Below are positions 34,327 to 43,706 of a stretch of 64,000 nt of DNA, piece after piece; position 1 is the stretch's first letter, and each line of letters begins with the position of its first letter. The notes under the pieces were generated by a model that did not search any database, was not told where the DNA came from, and was given only the letters and a program-made list of their open reading frames with translations. A program made the position numbers and the translations under genes. Location of the stretch: assembly GCF_022829465.1 (NCBI RefSeq), contig NZ_JAKSXZ010000085.1, positions 1 through 64,000 on the forward strand. Direction: 5' to 3'. The stretch comes from Methylobacterium sp. J-067 (lineage in GTDB: Bacteria; Pseudomonadota; Alphaproteobacteria; Rhizobiales; Beijerinckiaceae).

Positions 34327-36059
34327 GCCCGCTCCGCCTCGCCCGCGCTGCCGAACTGGGCGGCGTGCAGGCCGCGATAGGGGCCGTCGCCGGCCAGCAA
34401 CTCCGTGTGCCGGCCCTGCTCCACCACGCGGCCCTCGCCGAGCACGACGATCCGGTCGGCATCGCGGATGGTGGCGAAGCGGTGGGCGATCACCAGCGTC
34501 GTGCGGCCCTGCGCGAGGTCGGCCAGCGCCCGCTGGATCTCCCGCTCGGTCTGCGTGTCGAGCGCCGAGGTCGCCTCGTCGAGGATCAGGATCGGCGGGT
34601 TCTTGAGGAACACCCGCGCGATGGCGATCCGCTGCTTCTGGCCACCCGAGAGCCGCACGCCGCGCTCGCCGACCACCGTGTCGAGCCCGTCCGGCAGGCT
34701 GTCGATGAGGGCACCGAGCCGCGCCCGCCTCGCGGCTTGCACGATCTCCTCCTCGCTGGCGTCGAGGCGGCCATAGGCGATGTTCTCGCGGATCGTGCCG
34801 GCGAACAGGAACACGTCCTGCTGCACGATGCCGATCTGCCGCCGCAGGGAGGCGAGGGTGATGTCGCGGATGTCGGTGCCGTCCACGGTGATCCGCCCGG
34901 CTTCGACCTCGTAGAAGCGCGGGAGCAGGGCGCAGAGGGTCGTCTTGCCGACGCCGGACGGCCCCACGAAGGCGACCGTCTCGCCGGCCGCGATCCGCAG
35001 GTCGAGGCCGGTGAAGACCGGGCGTCCCCGGCCGTAGCCGAAGCCCACCCCCTCGAAGGCGATCTCGCCCCGCAGGCCGGCGGCCTCGACGGCGCCGGGG
35101 CGGTCGGTGATGTCAGGCTCGGTGGAGAGCAATTCCTGATAGCGGCGGAAGCCTGCCACGCCCTTCGGGTAGGTCTCGACCACGGCGCCGATCTTCTCGA
35201 GCGGCCGATAGAACACGCCGACGAGGAGCAGGAAGCCGACGAAGCCGCCGGGGCTCAGGTCGCCGCGCACCACGAAGGCGGCGCCGCCGAGCAGCACCGC
35301 GATCTGGACGAGGCGCAGGCCGAGATAGTTGATCGACAGGCCCGCCGCCATGAGCCGGTAGGCTTCGAGCTTGGTGTCGCGGTAGCGGGCGTTGTCGAGG
35401 GCGAAGAGGGCGCGCTCGTGCGGTTCGTTCGCGAAGGCCTGCACGACGCGCATCCCGCCGACATTCTCCTCGATCCGGGCGTTGAAAGCCCCGACCCGCC
35501 CGTATTGCGTCTGCCAGTTGCGGGTCATGCGCCCGCCGTAGCGGAGCGAGACGAAGGCGATGACCGGCAGGATCGCCCCGGTGATGAACGCCAGCGGCGG
35601 GTGGACCCAGAGCATCAGCAGGAAGGCGCCGACGAGGGTCATCAGCGCGATGAACAGGTCCTCAGGCCCGTGATGGGCGACCTCGCCGATCTCCTCCAGG
35701 TCCTTCGTCACGCGGGCCACGAGGTGGCCGGTCTTCTGCGTGTCGTAGAAGCGGAAGGAGAGCTTCTGGAGATGATCGAACGCGCGGGCGCGCATCGTCG
35801 TCTCGATGTTGATGCCGAGTACGTGGCCCCAATAGGTCACGACCACCATCAGCCCGGCATTGGCCACGTAGACCAGCGCCAGCGCGGCGGCGGCGAGGAC
35901 GATCAGCCCCCAATCCTGGCGCGGCAGCAGGGTGTCGATGAAGCCCTTCACCGCCACGGGAAAGCCGAGTTCGAGCAGGCCGGAAAGTACGGCGCAGCCG
36001 AAATCGACGAGGAACAGCGCCTTGTGCGGCCTGTAATAGGCGAGGAAGGCCTTCAGCAT
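34314..36059 (-). CDS. ABC transporter, fused permease-ATPase (MsbA/exporter type)
   Basis: A 581-residue half-transporter. Residues ~15-310 are a six-helix exporter membrane domain (FLVDFGCAVLSGLLELGFPV, LGINIETTMRARAFDHLQKL). Residues ~340-575 are the ATPase with Walker A GPSGVGKT, signature LSGGQKQRI and Walker B ILILDEATS. It would act as a homodimer. The ATG overlaps the end of the FhuF-like gene, so it belongs to the siderophore operon. It may import or export a siderophore or its products; direction is not certain from sequence. Confidence 0.9.
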   Translation of the reverse strand: MLKAFLAYYRPHKALFLVDFGCAVLSGLLELGFPVAVKGFIDTLLPRQDWGLIVLAAAALALVYVANAGLMVVVTYWGHVLGINIETTMRARAFDHLQKLSFRFYDTQKTGHLVARVTKDLEEIGEVAHHGPEDLFIALMTLVGAFLLMLWVHPPLAFITGAILPVIAFVSLRYGGRMTRNWQTQYGRVGAFNARIEENVGGMRVVQAFANEPHERALFALDNARYRDTKLEAYRLMAAGLSINYLGLRLVQIAVLLGGAAFVVRGDLSPGGFVGFLLLVGVFYRPLEKIGAVVETYPKGVAGFRRYQELLSTEPDITDRPGAVEAAGLRGEIAFEGVGFGYGRGRPVFTGLDLRIAAGETVAFVGPSGVGKTTLCALLPRFYEVEAGRITVDGTDIRDITLASLRRQIGIVQQDVFLFAGTIRENIAYGRLDASEEEIVQAARRARLGALIDSLPDGLDTVVGERGVRLSGGQKQRIAIARVFLKNPPILILDEATSALDTQTEREIQRALADLAQGRTTLVIAHRFATIRDADRIVVLGEGRVVEQGRHTELLAGDGPYRGLHAAQFGSAGEAERAAAE

Positions 36060-36757
36060 GGGGCGGGACAGCGTTCGAGGGGGCAGCGCGGCCCGCAGGA
36101 GGCCACGCCGGGAAGACGGTGGCGCAGGCAGCACGCGCGCCGTCGGCAGCCCGCCGCATCCGGGCACAGGGCCTGCGCGAGGGGAGTCCTAGCGCAGCCC
36201 GGTCCCCGGCGCCATCCGAGGCAGGTCGCGACCTCGTCACAGGCGAAGGGCGCGTCCTCCCCGATCTCCCGCGCCACGTAGTCGAGGATCGTCGCGGCGT
36301 TGCCCCACAGGACGCGCGGTGCCAGCCCGCAGCGGGCGTGGCACAGTTCCACGAAGGGCCGGAGATGCCCCTCGATCAACCCGGACAGGCCGGCGGCGGG
36401 GCAGGCGGCGCCGTCGCCCGCCTGCGCATCGATGAGGAGCCGGGCGGGGCGGCCCTCGGCGTCGAGTTCGAGTCGGGTCGCCTCGAAGGCCAAGGGCAGG
36501 GCGCGGCCGCAGCACATCAGCGCCGTGAGGGCGGGCGTGGCGAGGAGGGCGAAGTAATACTGGCTCCAGAACGAGACGACGGCGCGCCGGTCGGCCTCGC
36601 CGAAGCCGGCGGCGAAGGGCGCGAGGGCGGCGTCGAACACCGCCTCGTCGCGGAGCGCCGGGAGCGGCAGGGACGCCGCGCCGCCGGGGCCGGCGGAAAC
36701 GCTGTCCCGGTAGGCCGAGAGCGAGGCGGGCACGCGGGCGAGGACGTCCTCGATCAT
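36053..36757 (-). CDS. fhuF: Siderophore-iron reductase, FhuF-like
   Basis: A 234-residue protein with the FhuF C-terminal 2Fe-2S cysteine motif: CC-x10-C-x3-C (RRACCLRHRLPG, then CGPRC) in the last 25 residues. From memory E. coli FhuF has x2 between the last two, so the spacing is slightly different here. FhuF proteins reduce ferric siderophores in the cytoplasm to release iron. It overlaps the MFS gene before it (ATGA) and the ABC gene after it (7 bp). A longer upstream open frame is antisense noise. Confidence 0.85.
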   Translation of the reverse strand: MIEDVLARVPASLSAYRDSVSAGPGGAASLPLPALRDEAVFDAALAPFAAGFGEADRRAVVSFWSQYYFALLATPALTALMCCGRALPLAFEATRLELDAEGRPARLLIDAQAGDGAACPAAGLSGLIEGHLRPFVELCHARCGLAPRVLWGNAATILDYVAREIGEDAPFACDEVATCLGWRRGPGCARTPLAQALCPDAAGCRRRACCLRHRLPGVASCGPRCPLERCPAPC

Positions 36758-38001
36758 GGCGACACCGCCTCGTCGTTGCGTAGGGTCCGCCCGACCATCA
36801 TGGCCAGCCCGGCGACCGCCGCCGCGTAGAGCGGCAGCGCCGCCGCGAAATAGGCCGGCCAGCCGAGCCAGTCCGCCAGCGCCGCCGAGGCCACCCGCAC
36901 GGGCATCGCCGCGAAGAAGGCCGCGCCGAACAGCAGGGCGTAATCCGTCGCCGGGCGTTTCCCCTGGGCCCAGCGGTAGATCATGTTGAACACCGGCACC
37001 CCGAGCAGCCCGCCGAACAGGAAGTTCAGGATCGTCGCCGTGACCGCGAAGGGGGCCGAGCCGGCGGCGCAGGCGAGCGCCATCAGGAGCCCCGACGCCA
37101 GGACGCCGGCCGCGCCGACGACGATCAGCCGGACGGTGCCGACCCGCGCGCTCAAGCCCCCGGCGACCAGCGCCATCACGAGGTTGACCGCCGGCAGGAC
37201 GGTGCCGGTGAGGAGCCCGACTTGGGCGAGGGGCACCTGCAGGTCGAGGAGGGCGAGGGTGTTCGGCCCGGAGAGGAGATAGGCGGCGGCGAAATAGGTG
37301 CCGAGCACGAGGATGCGCGGCGCCAGCACGCGCAGCCGCGCGAGGGAGCCCGCGCGCTCCTCCCGCACCGGCTGGCCCCGGCGCAGGGGCCGTTCCGGGT
37401 AGGACAGGATCGGCAGGAGCAGGGCGAGGTTGAGCGCGGCGCAGGCGAGCACCGCGACCCGCCAGCCGAGGCTGTCGTAGGACCCGACCAGAACGCCGAC
37501 GCCGATGACGCCGCCGAGGGAGGCCCCGCAGAGCTTGGCCGAGGCGACGAAGGCCCTTCGCTCGGCGCCCACGGTCTCGACCACCAGGGCCTCCAGGGCG
37601 ATGTCCATGGTGGCGACGCAGGTGCAGGCGGCGATCGCCAGGGCGAGGAGGGCCGGAAGAGGCCAGGTCTCGCCGAGGCTGAGGAGGCCGAGCAGCAGGA
37701 TCGCGAGCCCCTGCGCGGCGAGGATCCAGCCGGTGCGGTGCGCCAGGACGGGCAGGCGCAGCCGGTCGAGGAGGGGGGCCCACAGGAAGGTCAACCCGAC
37801 CGGCAGGTTGATGACCTGCAGCAGCCCGACCTCCGTGAGGTCGACGCCCCGCGCGCGCAGGATGAGCGGCGCCCCGCCCGAGAGGAAACCGAGAGTCGCC
37901 CCGAAGCTGACATACAGGCAGAAGAACGGCGCCAGAGGCCGCAGCCTCGCGAGATGTCCGTCCCTCCGCGCAGCGATCGCAGTCCCGGCGGGGCCCGTCA
38001 C
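36754..38001 (-). CDS. MFS transporter, probable siderophore importer (RhtX/FptX-like)
   Basis: A 415-residue protein with about 12 transmembrane helices. Features such as LYVSFGATLGFLSGGAPLIL, LPVGLTFLWAPLLDRL and ACTCVATMDIALEALVVETV fit AmpG/RhtX-type permeases that carry ferric siderophores across the inner membrane. The start is GTG. It is co-translated with the FhuF-like reductase, which strongly suggests siderophore uptake. No TonB receptor is nearby. An AT-rich TTTATAATCACGCTAATG stretch about 45 bp upstream may contain its promoter. Confidence 0.85.
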   Translation of the reverse strand: MTGPAGTAIAARRDGHLARLRPLAPFFCLYVSFGATLGFLSGGAPLILRARGVDLTEVGLLQVINLPVGLTFLWAPLLDRLRLPVLAHRTGWILAAQGLAILLLGLLSLGETWPLPALLALAIAACTCVATMDIALEALVVETVGAERRAFVASAKLCGASLGGVIGVGVLVGSYDSLGWRVAVLACAALNLALLLPILSYPERPLRRGQPVREERAGSLARLRVLAPRILVLGTYFAAAYLLSGPNTLALLDLQVPLAQVGLLTGTVLPAVNLVMALVAGGLSARVGTVRLIVVGAAGVLASGLLMALACAAGSAPFAVTATILNFLFGGLLGVPVFNMIYRWAQGKRPATDYALLFGAAFFAAMPVRVASAALADWLGWPAYFAAALPLYAAAVAGLAMMVGRTLRNDEAVSP

Positions 38002-38138
38002 CGCGCCGGCGATCCCGTGTTACGCGCCGCTGCGGGCCCGTAGTTTATAATCACGCTAATGTATTGGTTCGCCTCAGGTTTTGCTGTCTAAGCGTGCCTG
38101 AAACGAAGATCAAGGCGGGGGCTTCGCGCCCCCTCCGG

Positions 38139-38381
38139 TCAGGGATTGACCCGCTTCGGGATCGCCCGGCCCCGGCAGGCGGCGCGGTATTGCTGGCGGC
38201 GCAGGCCGCGCAGGTTGCGGCGGTCGGCCTCCTGCGTGCAGGCGGTCTTCCGGTCGGCCTTGCTCAATTCCCGCGTGGCGGTCGCCGGCACGTCGGTGGG
38301 CGTCGGCGCCGTATAGCTCTGCGCGAACGCCGCCGCCGGCAGCCCGACAATCAGGCACAGTCCCAGACACAACCGGCGCAT
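38139..38381 (-). CDS. Small exported protein with PsiF-like region
   Basis: An 80-residue protein. The second ATG of ATGACGATG is chosen because GGAGGG lies at the right distance from it. Signal peptide MRRLCLGLCLIVGLPAAAFA; the mature part ends with TACTQEADRRNLRGLRRQQY and Cys48/Cys69, similar in pattern to PsiF repeats. Function unknown. It lies 48 bp downstream of guanine deaminase on the same strand. Confidence 0.6.
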   Translation of the reverse strand: MRRLCLGLCLIVGLPAAAFAQSYTAPTPTDVPATATRELSKADRKTACTQEADRRNLRGLRRQQYRAACRGRAIPKRVNP

Positions 38382-38429
38382 CGTCATCCCTCCAACCACG
38401 GTCAAGCTGTAGCAAGCGCCGAGCCAGAC

Positions 38430-39800
38430 TCAGTCGGTCGGCGTGGACCACGGGTAGCGCAGCGGATCGCCCGCGCGGCGGGTGTCGTAGACGCACTCGC
38501 CGGCCACCCAGGTGGCGCGCACCGTGCGGTGATCGCCGAGGGTCATCAGCACGAACAGCAGATCCTCGATGCTGCGGCAGGTTTGCGTGCGGAAGCCGAG
38601 GAGCGGGGTCGCCGCGAGGTCGAGGACGCAGAGATCCGCCTCGTAGCCGGGGGCGATGCGGCCGATCCGGTCATCGAGGCGCAGGGCCACCGCGCCGCCG
38701 AGCGTCGCGAGCCAAAAGGCGCGCGGCGCGTCGAGCTTGGTGCCGCGCAGCGCGGCGACCTTGTAGGCATCGCCCAGGGTCTTGAGCAGCGACAGCGTGG
38801 TGCCGGCCCCGACATCGGAGCCGAGCCCCACCCGAACCGGCCGTCTCGGGTCGAGGGCATCGTAGAGGCGGAACAAGCCGCTGCCGAGGAAGCCGTTCGA
38901 GGTCGGGCAATGGGCGACCGCCGCGCCCGCCGCATGGCAGGTGCAGAAATCCTCCTCCGTCACGTGGATCGCGTGGCCGAAGACCGAGCGCGGCCCGACG
39001 AGCCCCGCCTGGGCGTAGACGTCGAGGTAGCTCGCCCGGTCGGGGAACAGGTCCATCACCCAGGCGATCTCGTCCGTGGTCTCGCAGAGATGCGTCTGGA
39101 GGAAGAGGCCGTCATGCTCCTTCAGGAGCGCCCCGGCCGCGTCGAGCTGGGGCGGCGTGCAGGAGGCGGCGAAGCGCGGCGTCACCGCGTAGAGCTGCCG
39201 CCCCCGCCCGTGCCAGCGGGCGATGAGCGCCTTACTCTCGTCGTAGCCGCGCTGGGCGGTGTCGAGGAGGCCGGCGGGGGCGTTGCGGTCCATCAGGACC
39301 TTGCCCGCGATCATGCGGGTGTTGAACCGCTCGGATTCGGCGAAGAACGCCTCCACCGAGCCGGGATGCACCGTGCAATAGACCAAAGCCGTGGTCGTCC
39401 CGGCGCCGAGGATCTCGCGGAAGAACAGCTTCGCGACCCGCTCCGCATGCGCCTGGTCGGCGAATTCAAGCTCGGCGGGGAAGGTGTACTTGGTGAGCCA
39501 GGTCAGCAACTGCTCGCCGTAGGAGGCGATAATCTGCAACTGCGGGTAATGGACGTGGGTGTCGATCAGCCCCGGCAGGATCAGCGCGTTCTCGTAATGC
39601 TCCACCGCGACGCCCGCTGGGACGTGGCCCAGCGTCTCGGCATAGGGGCCGACCGCCACGATGCGTCCGTCCTCGATGAGGATCAGGGCGTCCTCGATAT
39701 GGTCGAGGCAGCCTTCCGCGAGGAACGGGTTGCCGGAGAGGCTCGCCATGCGCCCGCGCAGGGCCCGGCGCCGGGGTGTCGGCTCCACGGGGACGCTCAT
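38430..39800 (-). CDS. guaD: Guanine deaminase
   Basis: A 456-residue amidohydrolase that turns guanine into xanthine and ammonia in the cytoplasm. Zinc ligands are His82 and His84 (DTHVHYPQ), His237 (FLQTHLCET), His276 (GHAIHV) and Asp329 (GSDVGAG), and HCPTSN and TKYTFPAE are typical of GuaD. The start MSVPVEP is favoured, as the longer open frame has low-complexity sequence. It is divergent from the Tsx-like channel and nucleoside importer, so imported purines feed it. Confidence 0.93.
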   Translation of the reverse strand: MSVPVEPTPRRRALRGRMASLSGNPFLAEGCLDHIEDALILIEDGRIVAVGPYAETLGHVPAGVAVEHYENALILPGLIDTHVHYPQLQIIASYGEQLLTWLTKYTFPAELEFADQAHAERVAKLFFREILGAGTTTALVYCTVHPGSVEAFFAESERFNTRMIAGKVLMDRNAPAGLLDTAQRGYDESKALIARWHGRGRQLYAVTPRFAASCTPPQLDAAGALLKEHDGLFLQTHLCETTDEIAWVMDLFPDRASYLDVYAQAGLVGPRSVFGHAIHVTEEDFCTCHAAGAAVAHCPTSNGFLGSGLFRLYDALDPRRPVRVGLGSDVGAGTTLSLLKTLGDAYKVAALRGTKLDAPRAFWLATLGGAVALRLDDRIGRIAPGYEADLCVLDLAATPLLGFRTQTCRSIEDLLFVLMTLGDHRTVRATWVAGECVYDTRRAGDPLRYPWSTPTD

Positions 39801-40035
39801 GCCGTGACGGAGAGGGCGGCGGGGAGGGCAGTCGTCGGGGAATCCATCGTCGTCACCTGCGCGCATGTCGGGCACGTCGCCCAGCCTCGCCCGTCCCCTC
39901 ACGCAAGATCCATGCAGGCGATCCGCGCCATGACCGGTCTGTGTCTGGATGGGAAACAGGCAGATCGCTCAATGGGATGCCAGATTGTCGCAGTTTTGCA
40001 ACATGTCTCGCGCCGGTCGGCATATGGCCAAGCCA

Positions 40036-40051
40036 TGGCATAGCGGTTGCT
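40036..40051 (+). promoter_or_regulatory. Sigma-54 promoter of the Tsx/nucleoside importer operon
   Basis: TGGCATA-GCGG-TTGCT, exact GG-N10-GC spacing, with TGGC and TTGCT matching the RpoN consensus. The start would be near 40062, 28 bp before the ATG. The 289-bp divergent region (39801-40089) shows no clear NtrC dyad. Confidence 0.6.
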
Positions 40052-40089
40052 GACGTCTCCCCGACCGAGAAGGCCCGGGGGATCGTAGG

Positions 40090-41094
40090 ATGTTCAAGCG
40101 TTACGTACTGGCGGCGGCGTTGCCGCTCTTCCTGACGGGGGCCGCCAATGCTGCCGATCTCGGCACGGTGAAGAAGGACGTGGCCCCGGCGGCGGCGCCG
40201 GTGGACGCGCCGTTCTTCCTCTTCGCCGACACGCAGATCAGCTATCGCTACCAGTTCCCCACCGTCTCCCCCGGCGTGCAGATCCAGCGCGGCGACGGCA
40301 GCTTCGTCTCTCGCGAGGCCCCGAAGCAGATCCTCAACATCTCCCACGCCGACGCCTGGGCCTACGGCACCAACTTCTTCTCCCTCGACATCCTGAAGTC
40401 GGGCTCGCAATTCCCCGCCGGCACCACCAACCCGCCCGGCACGATCGGCAACCCGTTCTTCCAGGACTACGGCAACACCGAAGCCTACGGTCTCTATCGC
40501 GGCACGCTCAGCCTGAACGCCCTCACCAACACGAAGGCCTTCGCCATCCCCGGCCTCGTCAAGGACGTGTCGCTGGCCTTCGGCTTCGACGCCAACTCGC
40601 AGAACGATGCCTTCGGCTCGAAGAAGCGCGACGTGGTCGGCGGCCTGAACTTCGCCTTCGACGTGCCGGCCGGGTTCCTCAACCTGTCGGTCCACGCCTA
40701 CAAGGAGTGGAACCGCAACGGCTTCAACGTGCAGCCGGATCGGGACCAGAGCTTCGACGTCGTCCCCGAATTCGAGGTGGTCTACAACTTCCCGCTGACG
40801 TTCACCGGCCTGCCGCTGAGCGTGACCGGGTTCAACAACATCGTCCTGCCGAAGGGCCGGGGCGTGCAGAACGTGGCCGACTTCGCCTTCAACCCGAAGC
40901 GGGGGCTGGAATTCCTGTCGCGCACGAACCTCGTTCTCGACCTCGGCAAGCTGGTCTATGACCAGCCGAACAAGGTCGATGTGTTCATCGGCTTCCAGTA
41001 CTGGCTGAACAAGTTCGGCAATGTCGAGACGGCGACCTTCAAGGGTACGGAAGAGAAGAGCTTCCTGGCGGGCTTCGCCTTCCACGTCTTCTGA
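40090..41094 (+). CDS. Tsx-like nucleoside-specific outer membrane channel
   Basis: A 334-residue exported protein with signal peptide ending ANA and an all-beta mature region of amphipathic strands, finishing in a C-terminal phenylalanine (FAFHVF) as in outer-membrane barrels. The strands SYRYQF, LSLAFGFDANSQND, LNFAFDVPAGFLNLSVHAYK and VDVFIGFQYWLNKFG fit the Tsx nucleoside-channel family. It is first in an operon with a BMP-type nucleoside ABC importer and a sigma-54-like promoter, giving a path across both membranes. Confidence 0.8.
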   Translation: MFKRYVLAAALPLFLTGAANAADLGTVKKDVAPAAAPVDAPFFLFADTQISYRYQFPTVSPGVQIQRGDGSFVSREAPKQILNISHADAWAYGTNFFSLDILKSGSQFPAGTTNPPGTIGNPFFQDYGNTEAYGLYRGTLSLNALTNTKAFAIPGLVKDVSLAFGFDANSQNDAFGSKKRDVVGGLNFAFDVPAGFLNLSVHAYKEWNRNGFNVQPDRDQSFDVVPEFEVVYNFPLTFTGLPLSVTGFNNIVLPKGRGVQNVADFAFNPKRGLEFLSRTNLVLDLGKLVYDQPNKVDVFIGFQYWLNKFGNVETATFKGTEEKSFLAGFAFHVF

Positions 41095-41104
41095 CGGGCG
41101 CGCC

Positions 41105-42640
41105 GTGGCAAGCGAGGCGGGGCCGCTCTTCGGCGCCTACGGCATCGTGAAGCGCTTCGGTGCCTTCACGGCCAACGACCATATCGATCTCGAAATCCGC
41201 GCCGGCGAGATCCACGCCCTGCTGGGCGAGAACGGCGCGGGCAAATCGACCCTGATGAAGATCCTCTACGGCCTCCTGGAGCCGACGGAGGGGGTCGTCA
41301 CCCATCGCGGCGAGACGGTGCGGCTCGGCAGCCCCGAGGCCGCGCGCCGGCTCGGCATCGGCATGGTGTTCCAGCACTTCTCCCTCTGCGAGAACCTGAC
41401 TGTCGCCGAGAACATCGCCCTGGTGATGGAGCGGGGCCTCTCCCGCGCGGACCTCGCCCGGCGCATCGCGGCGCTGGGCGACACCTACGGGCTGCATCTC
41501 GAGCCGGATCGCCCGGTCTGGTCGCTCTCGGCCGGCGAGCGCCAGCGCATCGAGATCGTGCGCTGCCTGCTGCAGGATCCGAAGCTGGTGATCCTCGATG
41601 AGCCGACCTCGGTCCTCACCCCCGGCGAGGCGGAAGTGCTGTTCACGGTGCTGGAGCGCCTGCGCGACGAGGGGAGGGCGCTCCTCTACATCTCGCACCG
41701 GCTCGACGAGGTGCGCCGCCTCTGCGCCCGCGCGACGATCCTGCGGGCGGGCAAGGTGGTGGGCGCCTGCGACCCGCGCGCGGAGAGCGCCGCCTCGCTC
41801 GCTGCGATGATGGTGGGGGAGGAGGTCCGCGAGGTCGCGGCGGCGCCCGGCGCCGCGGCAGGCCCCGAGCGCCTGCGCCTCGACCGGCTCTCGCTGCCCG
41901 CGCCCCGCCTGCACGCCACTGCCCTGCGGGACATCACGCTGGCGATCCGGGGCGGCGAGATCCTGGGCATCGCCGGCATCGCCGGGAACGGGCAGGCGGA
42001 ACTCTTCGCCGCCCTCTCGGGCGAGACGACGGTCCCGGCCGAGGCCGTGCGCATCGACGGCGAGCCCGCCGGGCATCTCGGCATCAACGCCCGCCGCCGG
42101 CTGGGCGCGGCCTTCGTGCCGGAGGAGCGCAACGGCCACGCCGCCGCCCCCGGCCTGAGCCTGTCCGACAACATCGTGCTGTCGCGCCACGCCACGGCTC
42201 CGCTCACCCGCTTCGGCCTCGTGCGACGCGCGGCGGCGAGGGCTCTGGCGGCGAGCGTGAGCACGGCCTTCGACGTGCGCAAGGCGGGGCCGGACCCGGC
42301 GGCCGGGACGCTGTCGGGCGGCAATCTCCAGAAGTTCGTGGTCGGGCGGGAGATCCTGGCCGAGCCCGGCCTTCTCGTGGTCGACCAGCCGACCTGGGGC
42401 GTCGATGCGGCGGCGGCGGCGCGGATCCGGCAGGCGCTGATCGACCTCGCGGCGCGGGGCAGCGCCGTCCTCGTGATCAGCCAGGACCTCGACGAGCTGT
42501 TCGAGATCGCCGGGCGCATCGCCGTGCTCCATGGCGGCAGCCTGTCGCCGCCCGTGGCGCGGGCCGAAACCTCCCGCGAGGCGGTCGGCCTGCTGATGGG
42601 CGGCGCCGGCACGTCGTCGGAGACCGCCCATGCGGCTTGA
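41105..42640 (+). CDS. Nucleoside-type ABC transporter ATPase (tandem domains)
   Basis: A 511-residue protein with two ABC domains. The first is canonical: Walker [10 protein letters not shown], signature LSAGERQRI, Walker B LVILDEPTS. The second has the degenerate loop GIAGIAGNGQ in place of Walker A and LSGGNLQKF, as in YufO/NupA and sugar RbsA proteins. GTG start, 10 bp after the Tsx-like gene; overlaps the next permease by 11 bp. Powers purine nucleoside uptake. Confidence 0.92.
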   Translation: MASEAGPLFGAYGIVKRFGAFTANDHIDLEIRAGEIHALLGENGAGKSTLMKILYGLLEPTEGVVTHRGETVRLGSPEAARRLGIGMVFQHFSLCENLTVAENIALVMERGLSRADLARRIAALGDTYGLHLEPDRPVWSLSAGERQRIEIVRCLLQDPKLVILDEPTSVLTPGEAEVLFTVLERLRDEGRALLYISHRLDEVRRLCARATILRAGKVVGACDPRAESAASLAAMMVGEEVREVAAAPGAAAGPERLRLDRLSLPAPRLHATALRDITLAIRGGEILGIAGIAGNGQAELFAALSGETTVPAEAVRIDGEPAGHLGINARRRLGAAFVPEERNGHAAAPGLSLSDNIVLSRHATAPLTRFGLVRRAAARALAASVSTAFDVRKAGPDPAAGTLSGGNLQKFVVGREILAEPGLLVVDQPTWGVDAAAAARIRQALIDLAARGSAVLVISQDLDELFEIAGRIAVLHGGSLSPPVARAETSREAVGLLMGGAGTSSETAHAA

Positions 42641-43706
42641 TCTCGTTCCGCGCGGGCGCCGCTCGGCCCTGTCCGCCGCCCTGTCGCCCGCGCTCGCCTT
42701 CCTGGCCGCCGTGCTGGTCGGCGGCATTGCCGTCGCGCTGATGGGCGTCTCGCCGGCCGCCGCCTTCACCGTCTACTTCGTGGCGCCGCTCTCCGACCTG
42801 TGGTCGCTGCAGGAGATCGCCCTGAAGGCGGCGCCGCTGGCCCTCATCGCGACCGGCCTCGCCTTCTGCTACCGGGCGAACCTGTGGAATATCGGCGCCG
42901 AGGGCCAGTTCGTGGTCGGCGGCTTGGCGGGCGGCATAATCGCCATCGCCACCCATGGCACCGAGGGCGCGACCTTCTGGATCCTGCCGGCGATGCTCCT
43001 GACGGGCACGCTCGCCGGCCTCGCCTACGCGATGATCCCGGCGCTGCTCCGGGTGAAGCTCGGCGTCTCGGAGATCCTGACGAGCCTGATGCTCGTCTAC
43101 GTGGCCGAACTCCTCCTCGACTACATGGCGCGCGGCCCCTTGCGCGATCCGGCCGGCTACAACTTCCCGCAGAGCGTGACGTTCGATGACGCCGCGCGGC
43201 TTCCCTACCTGATGGAGGGCGACACGCTGCACGCGGGGGTGCTGGTGGCGCTCGCCGCCGTTTTGCTGGCGGCCCTCGTCCTTGGGCGCAGCCTGTTCGG
43301 GTTCGAGATGCGCCTCGTCGGCGCGAGCCCCCGCGCCGCCCGGTTCGCGGGCTTCGGGGAGGCGCGGCTGACGCTCATGGCCTTTGCCATCTCCGGCGGC
43401 GCGGCGGGGCTCGCGGGCATCGTCGAGGTGGCGGGCAAGATCGGCCAGCTCCAGCCGACCATCTCGCCGGGCTACGGCTTCACCGCGATCATCGTCGCCT
43501 TCCTCGGGCGGCTCTCGCCGGTCGGCATCCTCCTCGCGGCGCTGGTCATCGCCGTCACGACCATCGGCGGGGAGGCGGCGCAGATCGACCTGCGGCTCCC
43601 CCTCGACCTGACGCGGGCCTTTCAGGGGCTGCTGCTCGGCCTCGTGCTGGCGGCGGACGTGTTCACGCGGTTCAAGGTCCGCCTCGTGCCGGGGGCGGCG
43701 CGATGA
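42630..43706 (+). CDS. Nucleoside-type ABC transporter permease (YufP/NupB-like)
   Basis: A 358-residue inner-membrane protein with eight to ten helices of the BPD_transp_2 family (ATGLAFCYRANLWNIGAEGQ, SEILTSLMLVYVAELLLDYM, YGFTAIIVAFLGRLSPVGIL). The NIGAEGQ motif is typical of the nucleoside branch. It overlaps genes on both sides (11 bp and ATGA). Confidence 0.92.
   Translation: MRLDLVPRGRRSALSAALSPALAFLAAVLVGGIAVALMGVSPAAAFTVYFVAPLSDLWSLQEIALKAAPLALIATGLAFCYRANLWNIGAEGQFVVGGLAGGIIAIATHGTEGATFWILPAMLLTGTLAGLAYAMIPALLRVKLGVSEILTSLMLVYVAELLLDYMARGPLRDPAGYNFPQSVTFDDAARLPYLMEGDTLHAGVLVALAAVLLAALVLGRSLFGFEMRLVGASPRAARFAGFGEARLTLMAFAISGGAAGLAGIVEVAGKIGQLQPTISPGYGFTAIIVAFLGRLSPVGILLAALVIAVTTIGGEAAQIDLRLPLDLTRAFQGLLLGLVLAADVFTRFKVRLVPGAAR

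Noticed and set aside
38041..38070. A+T-rich stretch before the siderophore MFS gene as an iron box
   Set aside because: TTTATAATCACGCTAATG has no clear dyad matching Fur, RirA or Irr sites; kept only as a possible promoter region.
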